A stretch of DNA of 64,000 bases from Pachypanchax playfairii (Eukaryota; Chordata; Actinopteri; Cyprinodontiformes; Aplocheilidae): contig SSNP01000041.1 in the NCBI GenBank assembly GCA_006937955.1, positions 1,223,714 to 1,287,713 of the forward strand. The letters are read 5' to 3'. Below, piece by piece: positions 51,441-63,269 of the stretch. The notes beneath the pieces were generated by a model. The model saw only the letters and a list, made by a program, of their open reading frames with translations, searched no databases and had not been told where the DNA came from. Every line of letters begins with the position of its first letter. The first letter of the stretch is position 1. A program made the position numbers and the translations under genes.

Positions 51441-53389
51441 GAACAAAGATTAAAAAATAAGCAATAAGCTATAATATTAGAAAAATAAACTAGCACATTG
51501 GCTAACATCTCTCCAACATCTCATAACAAGTGAATAAACTAAAATATCATATGTTGAGAATTATGGTGTTGTAGAAATTTTGGTCAAATCTTGAATACAA
51601 GGTGCAATCTCATGCATTATCCCAAACTTTCCTGAGTTTGTGTTGCAAATGATGCTCAGCTGCTACTACACTAACATTTAGCTCAATATCTGTAAAACTA
51701 ACAAAGTAGCAAACATCTTGAACTAGATCGACACAGTTAATCAGCTGTAGATGGACATCTAATGATTATTTACACACACAGAGGGAGGTAAACAGCATAT
51801 TACACCTTTCAGCAGCGACCAATAAAAAATATGTTTCCTATTTAGCATTGAATCCAAGTTTTGTTTGAGAAATGCAGTATATCCAGCTTTTTAACATTTT
51901 TTTTCCTTTCTTCTTAAGGTGATTTTAAAACACATATTCTTGTTTGTAAGTTATATCCTTGTTCATTTCTACTGTGAGTTCAGTTGTTTTTATTTTTCAG
52001 CTAGTTGAAGCAGGGAGCTAAATGAGCTCCTCATTTGCTCCTCAGTGACTTTGCATAGCAAGAATGAAAATGTATTTTCTTTTAGATGGTTTGTTATTAT
52101 TGGCAGCTCGTTGTGAACAGTTTGACATTTCTGGAAATACATTTATTGACTTGCTCTAATTTCAGTTGGACAAGAAGAGCTGTATGAGAAAAGTAAGACG
52201 AAGGCCCGCAGCCGTTAGTTTAGACTGGTGTATAAAAGCTGGATGAAGAGGAACAGTCAAGATGTGTCACAAGCAATAACACTGTGATCTCTGTATGGTT
52301 AGACATACAACAACAACAAAACACCAGCAAGTAACTATAAAAACCAAAAGATAACCCCAAAACAGCATAAATGTAGGTTTTTGACGACACTTTGACTTTT
52401 TAAATCTTTCAGCCAAACTACAATTTTTCTTCTTGTGAGCTTAGTTCCACAACAAGCTGACTTACTGCGGCCTTTATCTTTACTTTAGCAGACATGGCAG
52501 TGGTAAGTTAAAAATCTTGGTATTATTCCCTGCTGTTTGTCTGCTTCAGACAATCTGGTTGAGTACGTTCCAGTTTTAACCAATCCAGGCCTTTATGTTC
52601 AATTTCAACCCAATCTGGTGTATCTGAATCATGCTAAAGACTATTTCTTTAGTTTGAAATTAGCTAGATTGAAAAGAAAAAAAGCATATTTATCAGATAA
52701 ATAATGGAGGCTGTTTTAGATGTGGGTACAGTGTTTCATTTTATAACCAAGCACAGTTCCTTATGTCCATCAGACTTCCACACACTTCAGCATATTTACA
52801 GTATATAAATTATATATAGTAACCTATACTAGGGCTGTGCAAGCAAAGATAATGTCATCAGCAGTCATAATTATTTTGCCAAATTTGTTTCAAAAAGTCA
52901 AAAATTAAAATGGCAAAAAGAAAAAAGGAACAAAAAGCAGTTTCATAAACAGAAAAAAGTTGACAGTTCATTTGTTGTGGGGAAAACACTGAATTGAAAA
53001 CCACTAATTATATGCAAGATAATGTAGAATTCTAACAGACAGTCTTCACGTAAAGACTTCCATATGTAATTCATCATGATACAAGCTCAAAGGCACACTG
53101 AGTGCAGCCAATGAGAACTCGGATGCAGCTAATGAAGCCGAGAACAAAGAGGAAAAAGAAGAAAACCAACAAACTTTGGGTCAAAATCCAGATCCGTAGA
53201 TCTCCTCTTGGCAGGCCTCAGCTGCCTCTCTGTGACATCCAGTCACAAAACTGCCACCATCCACCCCTTGTTCCAAACCAACACCTCCCCCCTAAACATC
53301 AGCCATTAAATAAACACACACACACGCATGTTAGTCTGCACACACATACACACGGTTCCATTTATTTCTCTTTAAAAAGGTCACCATTT
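51441..53389. other. AT-rich non-coding DNA
   Basis: A 'ctagggctgtgcaa' at 52829 looks like the tip of a miniature element but no partner end was found. Confidence 0.4.
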
Positions 53390-53530
53390 TCTCTGGCTAA
53401 GCGCCCTACGCTATTGATAATTTTATGCATAAACAAATGGAAAATTTGTGCCACATAAATATGTATTAGCAATTAATAATGGTGGTGTGTGAGGGGACGC
53501 CAGGTGCATGCCGAGTGGGGCCGGCTGGCT
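53390..53530. other. Candidate conserved non-coding element
   Basis: Repeat-free patch with 'attttatgcataaacaaatg' (an octamer-like ATGCATAA next to a forkhead-like TAAACAAA) and 'agcaattaataatgg' (homeodomain-like AATTAAT). The texture resembles vertebrate enhancers, but no alignment was possible. Confidence 0.3.
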
Positions 53531-55365
53531 GCGAGAGGAGCCACTGAGCTGGACTGGTGGCTTTATGCTGCTCGCTGGTCTCCCTCTCCTTCACAACGGT
53601 GACTAAAGAACACACAACTTAGAGGACACAAGCAGATGTGTGCTCAAAAAAAAAAAGAATGTGTAAGCAATAAAAAGAGTGGATTACACCTGTGTATAGT
53701 TTAGTTTCTAATACATTTCATTAGGAATACATTTGGTACACACTAAGACAAATCAGATGTGCAAAAAGGAAAGGCCTAAGGGACGAATGGCGCAGGAGGC
53801 ATGATATTCTCCCACCTGGAAAACAATGCATCCATTATTGTGCTCCTTGCGCACCAACGAGAGCAACCAGCAACTCTCTGGGGCAGCAGAGTTAAAAATA
53901 TTTTTAGTAAAACAGGTAAAGAAATTACAAGTGGGTCAGACTGAGGAGGTCACAGATTGAGTTGCCTTAGTAACGAGCCAAACACACGTCAAATATCAAC
54001 CTGCCTTTCACAGTCACTCTTTACTCCATACAGATTTAAAAAAAAAAAACATTCAAATATTAGGTCCAAAGCTAAATCTAATAAATATACGCCTCTTCTG
54101 AGACTTTGGGGAAGCAAAACGAGGAATTTTAAAATACTATGCAGGAGGCTGCGCTTGTGTGTTTGTGTGTTTGATTATGTGTATGTGTTATGTTGTCCGT
54201 CTGTTGTGGTGAGCGCAGGCTGGCTCCCCTGTAGAGCACAATCACTCTGCTTGGCTAGACACAATCACACAACCTCAACCTGACTTACATGGGCCACTGA
54301 GGGAAAAAAAAAGAGCGCAGGGTATACATATATGTGTGTTGTTCTGTGTGTGTGTTTGTGTGTGTGTGTGTGGGTCCGTTCTAGGAGAACTTGCAGGACA
54401 AAAGGCAGCCCCATCTGTTCCATTGTCACAGGGTCTTTAATACGGATCAGATAAACATGACATTTGGGATGAGCGGCCAGGCTCACATTATAAACCCTGA
54501 CATCAGAGCTGTGCCTAACTCTGCGTGAGCGTGTGTGTGTGTCGATTCAGGCACATGTGTACCACCTTGTTAAACATACAGAGCACTAAACATTTACCTG
54601 TTTATAGAAAATAAATATCTTTGTAATCGCTTACTGTGTGTGTATGTCAGTCGCTGTTTTCCCTCTACATGTGTGTGTTTGTGTTTTATCAGTTGTGTAA
54701 CCCTTCTCACATTCTCCGAGATGAATCTGCAGTGGCTATGTGAGGATTAGCGGCCCATTGGCCTAATCAGAGGAGGTAATCAGACTATACTCCATCACGA
54801 CAACAATCAGCCAAGAGAGACAGACATCTGCCTATTGAGATCTGCTCTAAATCCATAATAGTGATGAAACATCTGGTCATTTGGGGCTCAATGCAATCAA
54901 GTTGAGGGATTGGGACAGTTGCAGATGGCAAACCTATAGTCCTTATCTGTTTGAGTCCACAGACTCACAGACAGAGGGATACACACAGGGTCACAGGTCA
55001 TACAGCTTCAGTAAATGAGCTCACATCAGGCCTGTTGCAACAATCGTTCATTTGTAACTCTGATATTTAGCCAGGCTAGGATTAACTTTTGTTTACAATT
55101 CAGTTCAAGTTCAAACACTGTAGGATTGGTCTGGAATATGAGGCAGGTAAAGGTCTGTCATTTATTTATTTAGAAAAAAAGAAAAACAGATTAGCTCGTG
55201 TGTTTTGAGAACAAGATGGGCACTTGCTGGATGAGGGTACAAGATGATGTGGGTGTAGCAACGAGCTGAGCCTCATCTCAGAACGCATGCACAAATCAAT
55301 CTGAGCGCACTCAGAACATGACATGAACGCATTCTTATTAAAATGTCACCAATGTGGTGTTTGAA
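53531..55365. other. Non-coding DNA with TG-rich patches
   Basis: TG-rich stretches at 54150-54190 and 54330-54375, then the homeodomain-site patch at 54700-54960. Confidence 0.4.
54744..54781. promoter_or_regulatory. Cluster of GATTA/TAATC homeodomain half-sites
   Basis: GGATTA (54744), TAATC (54764) and TAATC (54777) lie within 38 bp. The first two sit in an imperfect inverted repeat, GATTAGCGGCC-CATT-GGCCTAATC. OTX/PITX/CRX-type homeodomains bind such cores. Function is inference. Confidence 0.35.
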
Positions 55366-55611
55366 GTACGGCTGAAACTTTTGGTTGTCGACTAATTTGT
55401 TAATTACTTTTCGATGAATAGACGATTATTTTAGTAACTGAGAACAGATGTCTGACTGTTAGACATGTCGTTAACGTGTTGCTCGCACATTGATAGAAAA
55501 AAAATTCATGTGCATTTAACGTACAGACAACAAACAAAAGATGCAAAAATCATATTCACGCTTTTTGTTGTTGATGTCATTGATTATGTTAGTAAATTGT
55601 TGCAACCCATC
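55366..55611. mobile_element. Palindromic miniature element (hAT-like ends)
   Basis: The left end 'acggctgaaac...ttgtcgactaatttgttaa' and the right end 'gattatgttagtaaattgttgcaaccc' are diverged inverted copies of each other and resemble the 'GGGCTGCAACGATTAGTCGACTAATCGATT' class common in fish, quoted here in pieces from recall. About 245 bp, no frame. No clear 8-bp duplication, so assignment to hAT is a guess. Confidence 0.5.
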
Positions 55612-57473
55612 TGCAGATGTGTGTTACTAGCTCTTAGTTTCTATAGAAAAATTAATTAATTAAAAAAATTTTTTTTTGCATATTTACCAAAGTGTTAGAG
55701 TTCGTGTAAACCGCCTTCATTAACTTGTTAGAACAATAGAACTTGGATCACTTGTCATTAAAAAATATTATTGACGGATCATCTTATTATTATTATTCTA
55801 TACTAAAACTCTTCAAAACGTCTTTTTGGATACAATGAAAAAAACAATAAGGACGATAAGAATATTTATCTTTCTTCCTGTCATTTTAAATGTATTTCTA
55901 AAAATAAGCCCAACGCCAGAAAATTAAACAAGTGGGTTTTTTTAGATTTGAAAAATTCCACCTACACTTACAAGCTCTTGTGCCAAGCAAGGCATCAGTT
56001 TTAAGAAGTTTTACTTGAACTCCTCACTCTTCACCAGTGAAAATTCGCTGGAGTTTTATGCCACATTTCCATTAACCATGCATAAGGAGCTTTGTTGCTC
56101 TTTATTTTTCCTCCAGGTAAATTTTTGTTGACGCTCAGGAGAACAAATGCCAACATGACTCTCTTCACAATTGGATTTTAAGTTACGTTCCACGGGCAGA
56201 AATGATTAAAGTCATGTTCCACTGCAGATAGCTTTGTTCTTAACATCCTACTAAAACGGTATTAGGTACACGTTAAGACTTCCTCACTTTAGTATCTGCT
56301 GGAAGATATGATGGCATAAACTCAGTAATATTTCATGGCTGCTGTCTTTTTGCACTTAACTTTTCCAAATCCTTCACTTCGTATGATGTTTAAAAAAATG
56401 TGAGAGATGCCAGTTTAATCATTTTATTTTAAGATCTTGAGCTCTAATTCCCCCCACAATTGTTAACTCTGATTGGAAGTAACACCAGTGAAGTCACTAT
56501 TTCAGGTGACTATAACATAATGAGAACCAGATAAAGCTCCACCAAAAGAAAAAAAAAAAAAAAAAAAAGAGTCAGACACTATAGAGGTATTTCCCTGGTT
56601 TTGTTTCCTTTGCCCTGCCCCCACAAATCAAGAGTGTAATCGACCACCAACACCACATTCCACGCTGTCTGAAGCTGTGGACCAAATTACCTGACTAACT
56701 ACACAAAACCCTAAAAATCACACACAGAAAACAAAAGGACACGTGTGTCGAAGATAAGTGAAAACTGACTCCCCAGTGGATACCCCCCTGAGGATTTAGC
56801 GAATGAATGCGTTCAAGTGGAGCCTTCTGGATGTGCGTTTCCTCTCCGGTTGTGCGTGTGGGGTTATTGAGACACAGAGTCAAATGTTCTCCTGGAATAA
56901 AAGAGCCATTGTTCGCCAAGGTGGTCCCAGAAGGACCTTCAATCCTACCCTTTCACACACAAACACACACATATGTATATACATACAGATATAGTTCACA
57001 CACATAAATTAACAACACAGCTTGTTGGCCATTAGACAAACAAACCTTTTGAGTACAGCCTTGTGTCTAATCATAGCTTTTTGTTAGAGAGTGACTGTTG
57101 CGCAGAGCTAAACATTTTCCTGAGGGATGTAAACTCTGGTCTGTCTAATTCAGACACACACCAACCCACACACACACACACACACACACACAAGTCAGAG
57201 TAATTCAGACATTGTTACTTCCTTCCTGTGGGGTGATGATGTTTAGTCTCCACACACCACAATCTGATTGGTGTGTTTGATCTGGTTTACTTCCTGTTTA
57301 GGGGGCACGCCAACCTCTCCAGACTCGAATCAGGGATCAGAATTCATCTCATTGATTTACGGATTTTCACATGTAAGAGAGTTGATAATAAAGTCTGAGA
57401 TCTGATCCATCTGCTGAATGACTGATTTATTACAATCAGCTGAATTAAAGTCTTACAGCAACAGTTCAGGATC
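55612..57473. other. AT-rich non-coding DNA
   Basis: A long A run near 56550-56568 and a short CA tract (57170). No gene recognised. Confidence 0.45.
57170..57192. repeat. Short (CA)n tract
   Basis: About eleven CA units between 'ccaaccca' and 'agtcagag'. Confidence 0.85.
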
Positions 57474-57477
57474 TTAA

Positions 57478-58039
57478 AGGTACAGTAGGTAAGAATTTTA
57501 CAGTGAAATAATCACACAACAGTTTAATGTCCCACTGATGTTGAAAATAAAGTCACATTCAAACAGATGTCGATCTCAGCCGGCTGGGTGGTCACTAGTT
57601 TCTGTCAGTTTAGAAAAGCTAGCCCGGACCGGAATCATTATTTACACGTCCAGATTTCCTGGTTCTATAACGAATCACATGTGAGTCTACAAGGCTGCCA
57701 AGTCTTCAACACAAGCAGCTGTAATTCCACAACAAGCAGCATCAAAAAGTAAGAAACCACCACATCCTTCCAACTGAGCAGCCGAGCTGCACATGATGGG
57801 GCGTTCAAACGTACTTAGGAAAACTCAATGCTGAACAAATAGGCCTTCAGACATTCCCAAATATTGAAATTGAATAAATACAAAAGGAGCAAAACAAGAA
57901 TCATCATCAGAACTGGTAACTCAACAGAAAAATCAGGGAGGGGAGGGGGTGAGCAGCTGAGAGCAGACAGGTTTTTTTTTCTACATGAGCTGCAGGATTC
58001 GGATTTGACAACAAGGTCTAATTCTTACATACTGTACCT
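57478..58039. mobile_element. TTAA-flanked miniature DNA element (family 2)
   Basis: Flanked by TTAA at 57474-57477 and 58040-58043. The ends form an inverted repeat: AGGTACAGTAGGTAAGAATT at the left and, in reverse complement from the right, AGGTACAGTATGTAAGAATT, a single mismatch over 20 bp. About 562 bp with no convincing coding frame, so it would depend on a transposase made elsewhere. The right TTAA is only 24 bp from the left TTAA of the next element. Confidence 0.8.
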
Positions 58040-58161
58040 TTAAAGTAGGAACTGTTACAAAAACCCTTTAAAAGGGCTGATAGATACAATGAAAACAATA
58101 TTGCTGGCTCAAACATCTAAGAATTGCCAACACGGATTCAGGCTGACCATTAAACAGAAAT

Positions 58162-58174
58162 ACTTTTGTTGTTT
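58162..58174. repeat. Target-site duplication, left
   Basis: ACTTTTGTTGTTT, repeated exactly at 58277-58289. Confidence 0.85.
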
Positions 58175-58276
58175 GACCTGTCCAGGGTGTCCCCCACCTC
58201 TTGCCCAATGACCGCTGGAGACCAGTTTCCTGCAACCCTGAACAGGAAGAAGCAGGTTCAGAAAATGGATGGATGG
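58175..58276 (+). mobile_element. 5'-truncated SINE-like copy, 13-bp target duplication
   Basis: Only the last 102 bp of the family are present, from the 'cctgtccagggtgtc' block to the GGATGGATGG tail, in plus orientation. The copy is flanked by a perfect 13-bp direct repeat ACTTTTGTTGTTT (58162-58174 and 58277-58289). A short 3'-end copy with such a duplication is the mark of reverse transcription that stopped early. It sits inside the TTAA-flanked element at 58072-58657 and so is younger than it. Confidence 0.85.
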
Positions 58277-58289
58277 ACTTTTGTTGTTT
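58277..58289. repeat. Target-site duplication, right
   Basis: Second exact copy of ACTTTTGTTGTTT, directly after the GGATGG tail. Confidence 0.85.
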
Positions 58290-58661
58290 AGGGTATTAGT
58301 TGTGATACCCTTTGGGTTGAGTATATGTGCATCGTGTAAGTCCAGTTGGAGCAGTAGCACAACAACGCTAACGGTCGGCCATGTTTGCTACTGAACAACT
58401 GAGCTAATTTTGCAGGCATCGTCTCAACTGCATGAGCTGATGAATACTAATGAACAAAATCAATGTGACGTCACAATGATTGGATTTTTATAACTTGCCT
58501 GATTCCTGCACCTGCCTTAAGTGAAAAAAGCAGAAAGAGAAGTTTTCACAACCAGTATGAAACCAAGAACACCTGTGGACTTAAAATATTCAACATAAAA
58601 CTCAGGAAAATGTTTTTTTGTTGTTGTTTGTTTTGTTTTTTTTATGGCAGGGCACCTTTAA

Positions 58662-61435
58662 CCTTGCATATAATTGGAGGCAAATTCTCATGGGATTAAT
58701 TTCAGAACTTCAAAGACATTTAATTATTGCTACGTAAGCATTACATTGTTGTAATCTAGTTCAGTGTTAACAGTCACTTAAATTCTCCAAATTCTCTTTT
58801 AATCAACTATAGAATAGAAAGAAAAACTTAATTACATTTGAAGTGATACATAAGTTATTTAAATACTAATCCCCACATTGATATCCAGATCAAGGAAAAT
58901 CCTTTGTTTCATAGAATCATCCTTTTTCTTTGGAAAATCTCATGATTCCAACACTTAATGGTTTAATGTCAACTGCACTTTAATCTGTGACATAAAAAGC
59001 AGAAAATCTCTGGATTACACAGAGGAAATGTATGAAAATATTTAAACAAAAAGTTCTTGTATGAATGTCACTTACATTTCCTTGAACCTTTCATATAATC
59101 AGAGATAATTAAAGGGGGATTTTTGAAGAAAGTTCACTAGTCACAAGCATGGAACAACAAACTAAAAACGATTGCAAAATATTTCCAAAATTACACACAT
59201 ATTTAACCTTCACCAGCATGTTTGTCTGAATGTGTTTTGTTAAAGGGTTTTTACCAAGGAGGAGTAAAAATTAACACGCATTTCAATACATGGAATTAGT
59301 GGTTTGACTTACTGGTAAGAACACTGGTCATTTATGTGAACAATGAAAAAGCAGATGTTGAAAAAATAAATGTAAGAAATAAGATCACACTACAGACAAC
59401 TCAATAAGCCGTCTCTGCCTTTTTTTAAATAAAAGACGTTAAGACTGAGAAACTTTTTTCAGAAGAAAAGGGAAGCGCGACGGGACATGTCACAAAGAGG
59501 AGCCTTGAAAAAAAAGGATGAAAAAAAGAGGAAGGAACTGAAGACAACACATGCAAAAATATAATTTTGCTAAAGTTATGCTTCTGAGAAATTACCCAGA
59601 GGGTTGGAGAAACAAAGACAAATTCATATTTGAACTGCAGGTCTTGTGACGCTTTCTTTGCTTCATGACAACATTCTAAATCAAATTTCTAACGGTTTTT
59701 CTACGTAGTCATATACAACTTCAAACATGAGCTTTGAATTTAAAAATACCTTAAAGATGTCAGAACTCTATTGTGCAAAGTCTAAATGGAAAAATGATTT
59801 ATTTGCTCTTTTAAAAATTAAGTTATAATGCAAACAGCCAGCTAGGGCTTTAATTATGGGGAGTATCAATACAACATGTTTACCAGTTAGTGACACACTG
59901 AGTCTGTGCATTACATACATATAAAAACAATAAAAATTAAGATTAATCCAAAGGTTTCTTTGTTTCAAAAGCAAATCAAAACCATGAAATGTCCATTTAA
60001 AATTTGATATGATCAATTTCTTGCTGTAGATTTTATCTGTCTACTGTGAGCAGACATGCTCCCGCTGCAGGGGTCAGAGCAGTATGGACTACAGAACATG
60101 ACCTCTGGATCTGCTGCAGATTTGGCCTCATGACCCTATCAGTGAGAGCTGTATGTTATTTTGCTCAGCAGCTTTTACAAATTCTACTAAAAATAACATT
60201 GAAAAAGGATACAAAATAAGCAGCAAGAGACCCAAGAATTCAATCTTTCAGTTAAAGTTTCGGTTCAGGACGTTGATGTTTAATTCTAACACAAGGTTTT
60301 TGGTTTTTTTTCCACACTTTTTTGGGTGAGGAAATTCCTGTTTAATGTTGTTGTGTGTGTCTAAAAGTTTTGTTCTGGTTTCTAAAAACACACTCTACCA
60401 TAAAGTTGTTTAAAAAAGAAGAACGATAGGAAGGAGGTTGATAAAAACACGTTGCTGTTTTGACACAGATCGCTCTCGTGTCCACACAAACACATACACT
60501 CACTGATGTCTCTTTTCATTTAGACTGTCACACTCACACACCCCCAAGAGATCTCACTTCCTCTGTCAGCCTGCTAAATTACAGCTCTCCATCTTCCATC
60601 CTGTCTCTCTTTCGCCTTCTCATCTCCCTCACCTCTGTCTGAAAGACACATACAGACACGTGTCTGGTGTGTTATCGCGCTCTCGTTGTCACAGCTTTAA
60701 TATAAAACCTATATCTGAAAAGTCAAAGCAGAAAAAAAAAACGTGGCTGATTTGCTTCTTTACGTCTAAGGCTGATTAATTGTTACAAGTGAACCAACTG
60801 AATCAGGGAGAGGAATATCATTTGCAGATGTCCCGATTTGACCAGAAGAAGGAGAATATGTTGACAGGCACTTGGTAAGAGGTAAGGTCAACTCAGGACA
60901 AGTTAGTTACACAATAAACAAAATACTACCACTTATATTTGCTACTGTGAATTAAAATCACCAACATTTATGTCTCTGAAGAGGTAAGACATATTAAACC
61001 ATAACAATAAAAACCCACAGCAGAAAACAGAACCTTCACTTCCCACAATTTATTTAGTAGTCATGAAACATTTTAAATAAAAATATAAATCTGGTCTATA
61101 AGTCTGCCAGAGTTAGAATGTGGAAATGATGAATTTCTGCTTTAAGGTTGTCATTTCTTATTTAGACCACAAGCATTTTTTGAGATAGTTTACACTTTAT
61201 TTCCTTAAAGAGATTCTAAACTTTATATGAGAAAGCACTGATTTTATTAAGTTCTAAAAGATTTTTTTCCATTTTCAGCTTGACTGGGAGATTTGAGTCA
61301 ATTACGCCACCTGTCAAAAGTTTGAAAACACCCAGCTTTTCCAGTTTATTATTGCAATTTGACTCATTCAAGTCTAAAGAGCTTGAAATGGTACAGAGGT
61401 TAAAAATGAGTTAAGGTTCTAACAAGTTTCAAATC
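58662..61435. other. AT-rich non-coding DNA
   Basis: Nothing recognised in 2.8 kb beyond homopolymers and a CA-rich patch near 60480-60545. Confidence 0.45.
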
Positions 61436-61494
61436 TACCATACCATACCATACCATACCATACCATACCATACCATACCATACCATACCATACC
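61436..61494. repeat. (TACCA)n pentanucleotide array
   Basis: About 12 perfect TACCA units, next to sequence that looks like a retroposon 3' end on its right. Confidence 0.98.
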
Positions 61495-61560
61495 TATTCA
61501 TGTAGCAGCCCTTTCTACTCAACCATGCGGTCAACCAAAGCACTTTACAGTAAAACAGAT
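61495..61560 (-). repeat. Retroposon 3' end leading into the pentanucleotide array
   Basis: In reverse complement it reads 'gtaaagtgctttgg', then about 55 bp later runs into (GGTAT)n. A 'gtaaagcgctttg' block near the 3' end is typical of several fish retroposons, so the array at 61436-61494 may be an expanded tail. Confidence 0.35.
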
Positions 61561-61796
61561 AAAGCAAATATCAAGATGCATAAACAAGATCTTTAAACAA
61601 TAAAACCAAAAAAGATGCTTAAACAATACAAATAAATGTAGTGGAAACAACAGAAGCTGGTAAAAACAGTAGAACTGAAATAAAACAAGTTTGAAGATAC
61701 TTGAGCAGTAAAGCAATATAGAAACTAGAAAAGCACACAGAGCGCCGACCTCCCCCAAACAGCACTTGGACATACTATAGAAAGTCCTATATACGT

Positions 61797-61987
61797 ATCC
61801 TTAAAAAAATTCCTGGATCCAGACGGTAATCCGGATCACCCCCAAAATGTATTCGATTGTTCCTTGAGTCATTTCTGACCTTTCTTGAAAATTTCATCAA
61901 AATCCATCCATTAGTTTTTGAGTTATCCTGCTAACAGACAGACAGACAAATCCTGATGAAAATATTACCTCCTTGGCAGAGGTAACA
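61797..61987 (+). repeat. Dispersed RTE/LINE-like fragment, copy 2
   Basis: Runs from 'atccttaaaaaaattcctgg' through 'aaaatttcatcaaaatccatcc', 'tttttgagttatcctgctaac', a short (CAGA)n run and 'acctccttggcagaggtaa'. This is a well-known fish repeat 3' region. The first half matches 28708-28770. The element class is uncertain. Confidence 0.6.
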
Positions 61988-62111
61988 AATACAGCAGAGC
62001 CATTAGAGGCCCAAAATGTCTAAAGGAGCATCAATACATAAGACACAAAATCTCTCATTTCTGTTAATAAATACACAGACAAACTGATACTATTTATATT
62101 TTACATGTAAA

Positions 62112-62125
62112 ATATATCCCATTGC
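62112..62125. repeat. Target-site duplication, left
   Basis: ATATATCCCATTGC, repeated exactly at 62243-62256. Confidence 0.85.
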
Positions 62126-62242
62126 GGCCCTGTGATGGACTGGCAACCTGTCCAGGGTGTCCCCAGCCTCTTGCCCAGTGACTCCTGGAAATAGATACCA
62201 TCTCCTTGCCACCCTGAACAGTAAGAAGCAGGTTCAGGATGG
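62126..62242 (+). mobile_element. 5'-truncated SINE-like copy, 14-bp target duplication
   Basis: The last 117 bp of the same family in plus orientation, from 'ggccctgtgatggactgg' to a very short GGATGG tail. It is flanked by a perfect 14-bp direct repeat ATATATCCCATTGC (62112-62125 and 62243-62256). As at 58175, the missing head and long exact duplication point to early-terminated target-primed reverse transcription. It carries no promoter boxes and could not spawn copies itself. Confidence 0.85.
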
Positions 62243-62256
62243 ATATATCCCATTGC
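62243..62256. repeat. Target-site duplication, right
   Basis: Second exact copy of ATATATCCCATTGC. Confidence 0.85.
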
Positions 62257-63269
62257 AAAGGCGGATTAAAAACATGCTAATTTCACAGGAGAATTCTCTA
62301 CCTTAGAGATGACACAGGTGAAGAATGGACAGTAGAGCAAGATTTAGTCCAACATCAGTCTAATGTTATGTGTGAAACATGTTTAAGTTGATGCTGTGCC
62401 TCTTTTCGTCCATGTTTATGCCATTGTTTTATGTAAGATTTTGTTTCTCACCTGCTCTACTTTCAGTGTGTGTTTACTGGGAGTCTTTGCAGGCTGATGT
62501 GACGCTGTGGGCCAAACAAATCAGCTGTGCCCTCTGGCTTCCTCCTTACATTAATAGCACTGATGTCAGTTTTACTGCTGTTTATTGTTGACTGACTTAT
62601 TTAGGTCATGAAAGAGGTTAAATTTGATGTTTTAAACATGCAGCGTCACACAGGATAGTCTTCTGTCTCTCAGTAAGGGATGTGATTTGTGTTTGTTGCA
62701 TAAGGTGGGTAGTTGGGGTTATGACATGGAAACACAATGCTGACCACAACTGCACAGAGAGGACAGACGGATCTCAGGACAGAGACGCTTGCTTTTGTCT
62801 TGCAACATGAGATCACAAGAGCCATACAGAACACCAGTATGCTGCAGCTGTGATGATAAACCACCATCATCTCTCGATAAAGTGTCAAATGCTCCAAACC
62901 ACGTCACATCATACCAACATGCTTAAAACGTACCTGAAGATCTTGGGAAGACCCCGTGAAGACATACCATGTTCAGACTGCGTTTATGATTCGTAACGAG
63001 GTTGTTATCGTTGGTGAGTAGTGTAAAATAAATCTCAAACTCTGTAACTGCATCGGAAAGCTCCTTGAGTGACAGCTTGCTGCACCCCAGGTGCACCAAG
63101 GGACATTTTCACAGGTTGTTTTTCACAGCAGCTGTCAGACTCCACAACCAACACCACTTCCAACAGACTGTGTATAGAAAAAAATTAAAGGTGAACTTAG
63201 AGCTCCAGACTTCATCTCCATAACTTGCACAATCATGAGTCACAATGTGATCATTACTGCTTATATGTT
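62257..63269. other. Non-coding DNA
   Basis: No feature recognised. Confidence 0.45.

Larger units (their letters stand above)
58072..58657 (-). mobile_element. TTAA-flanked miniature DNA element (family 1, minus), interrupted
   Basis: Flanked by TTAA at 58068-58071 and 58658-58661. Read on the minus strand it begins AGGTGCCCTGCCATA, close to the left end of the copy at 28804, and shares the internal blocks listed there. The far end (AAGGGCTGATAG at the left) is a poor inverted match, so the boundary there is less sure. A 5'-truncated retroposon with a 13-bp duplication is inserted at 58162-58289. Confidence 0.65.
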
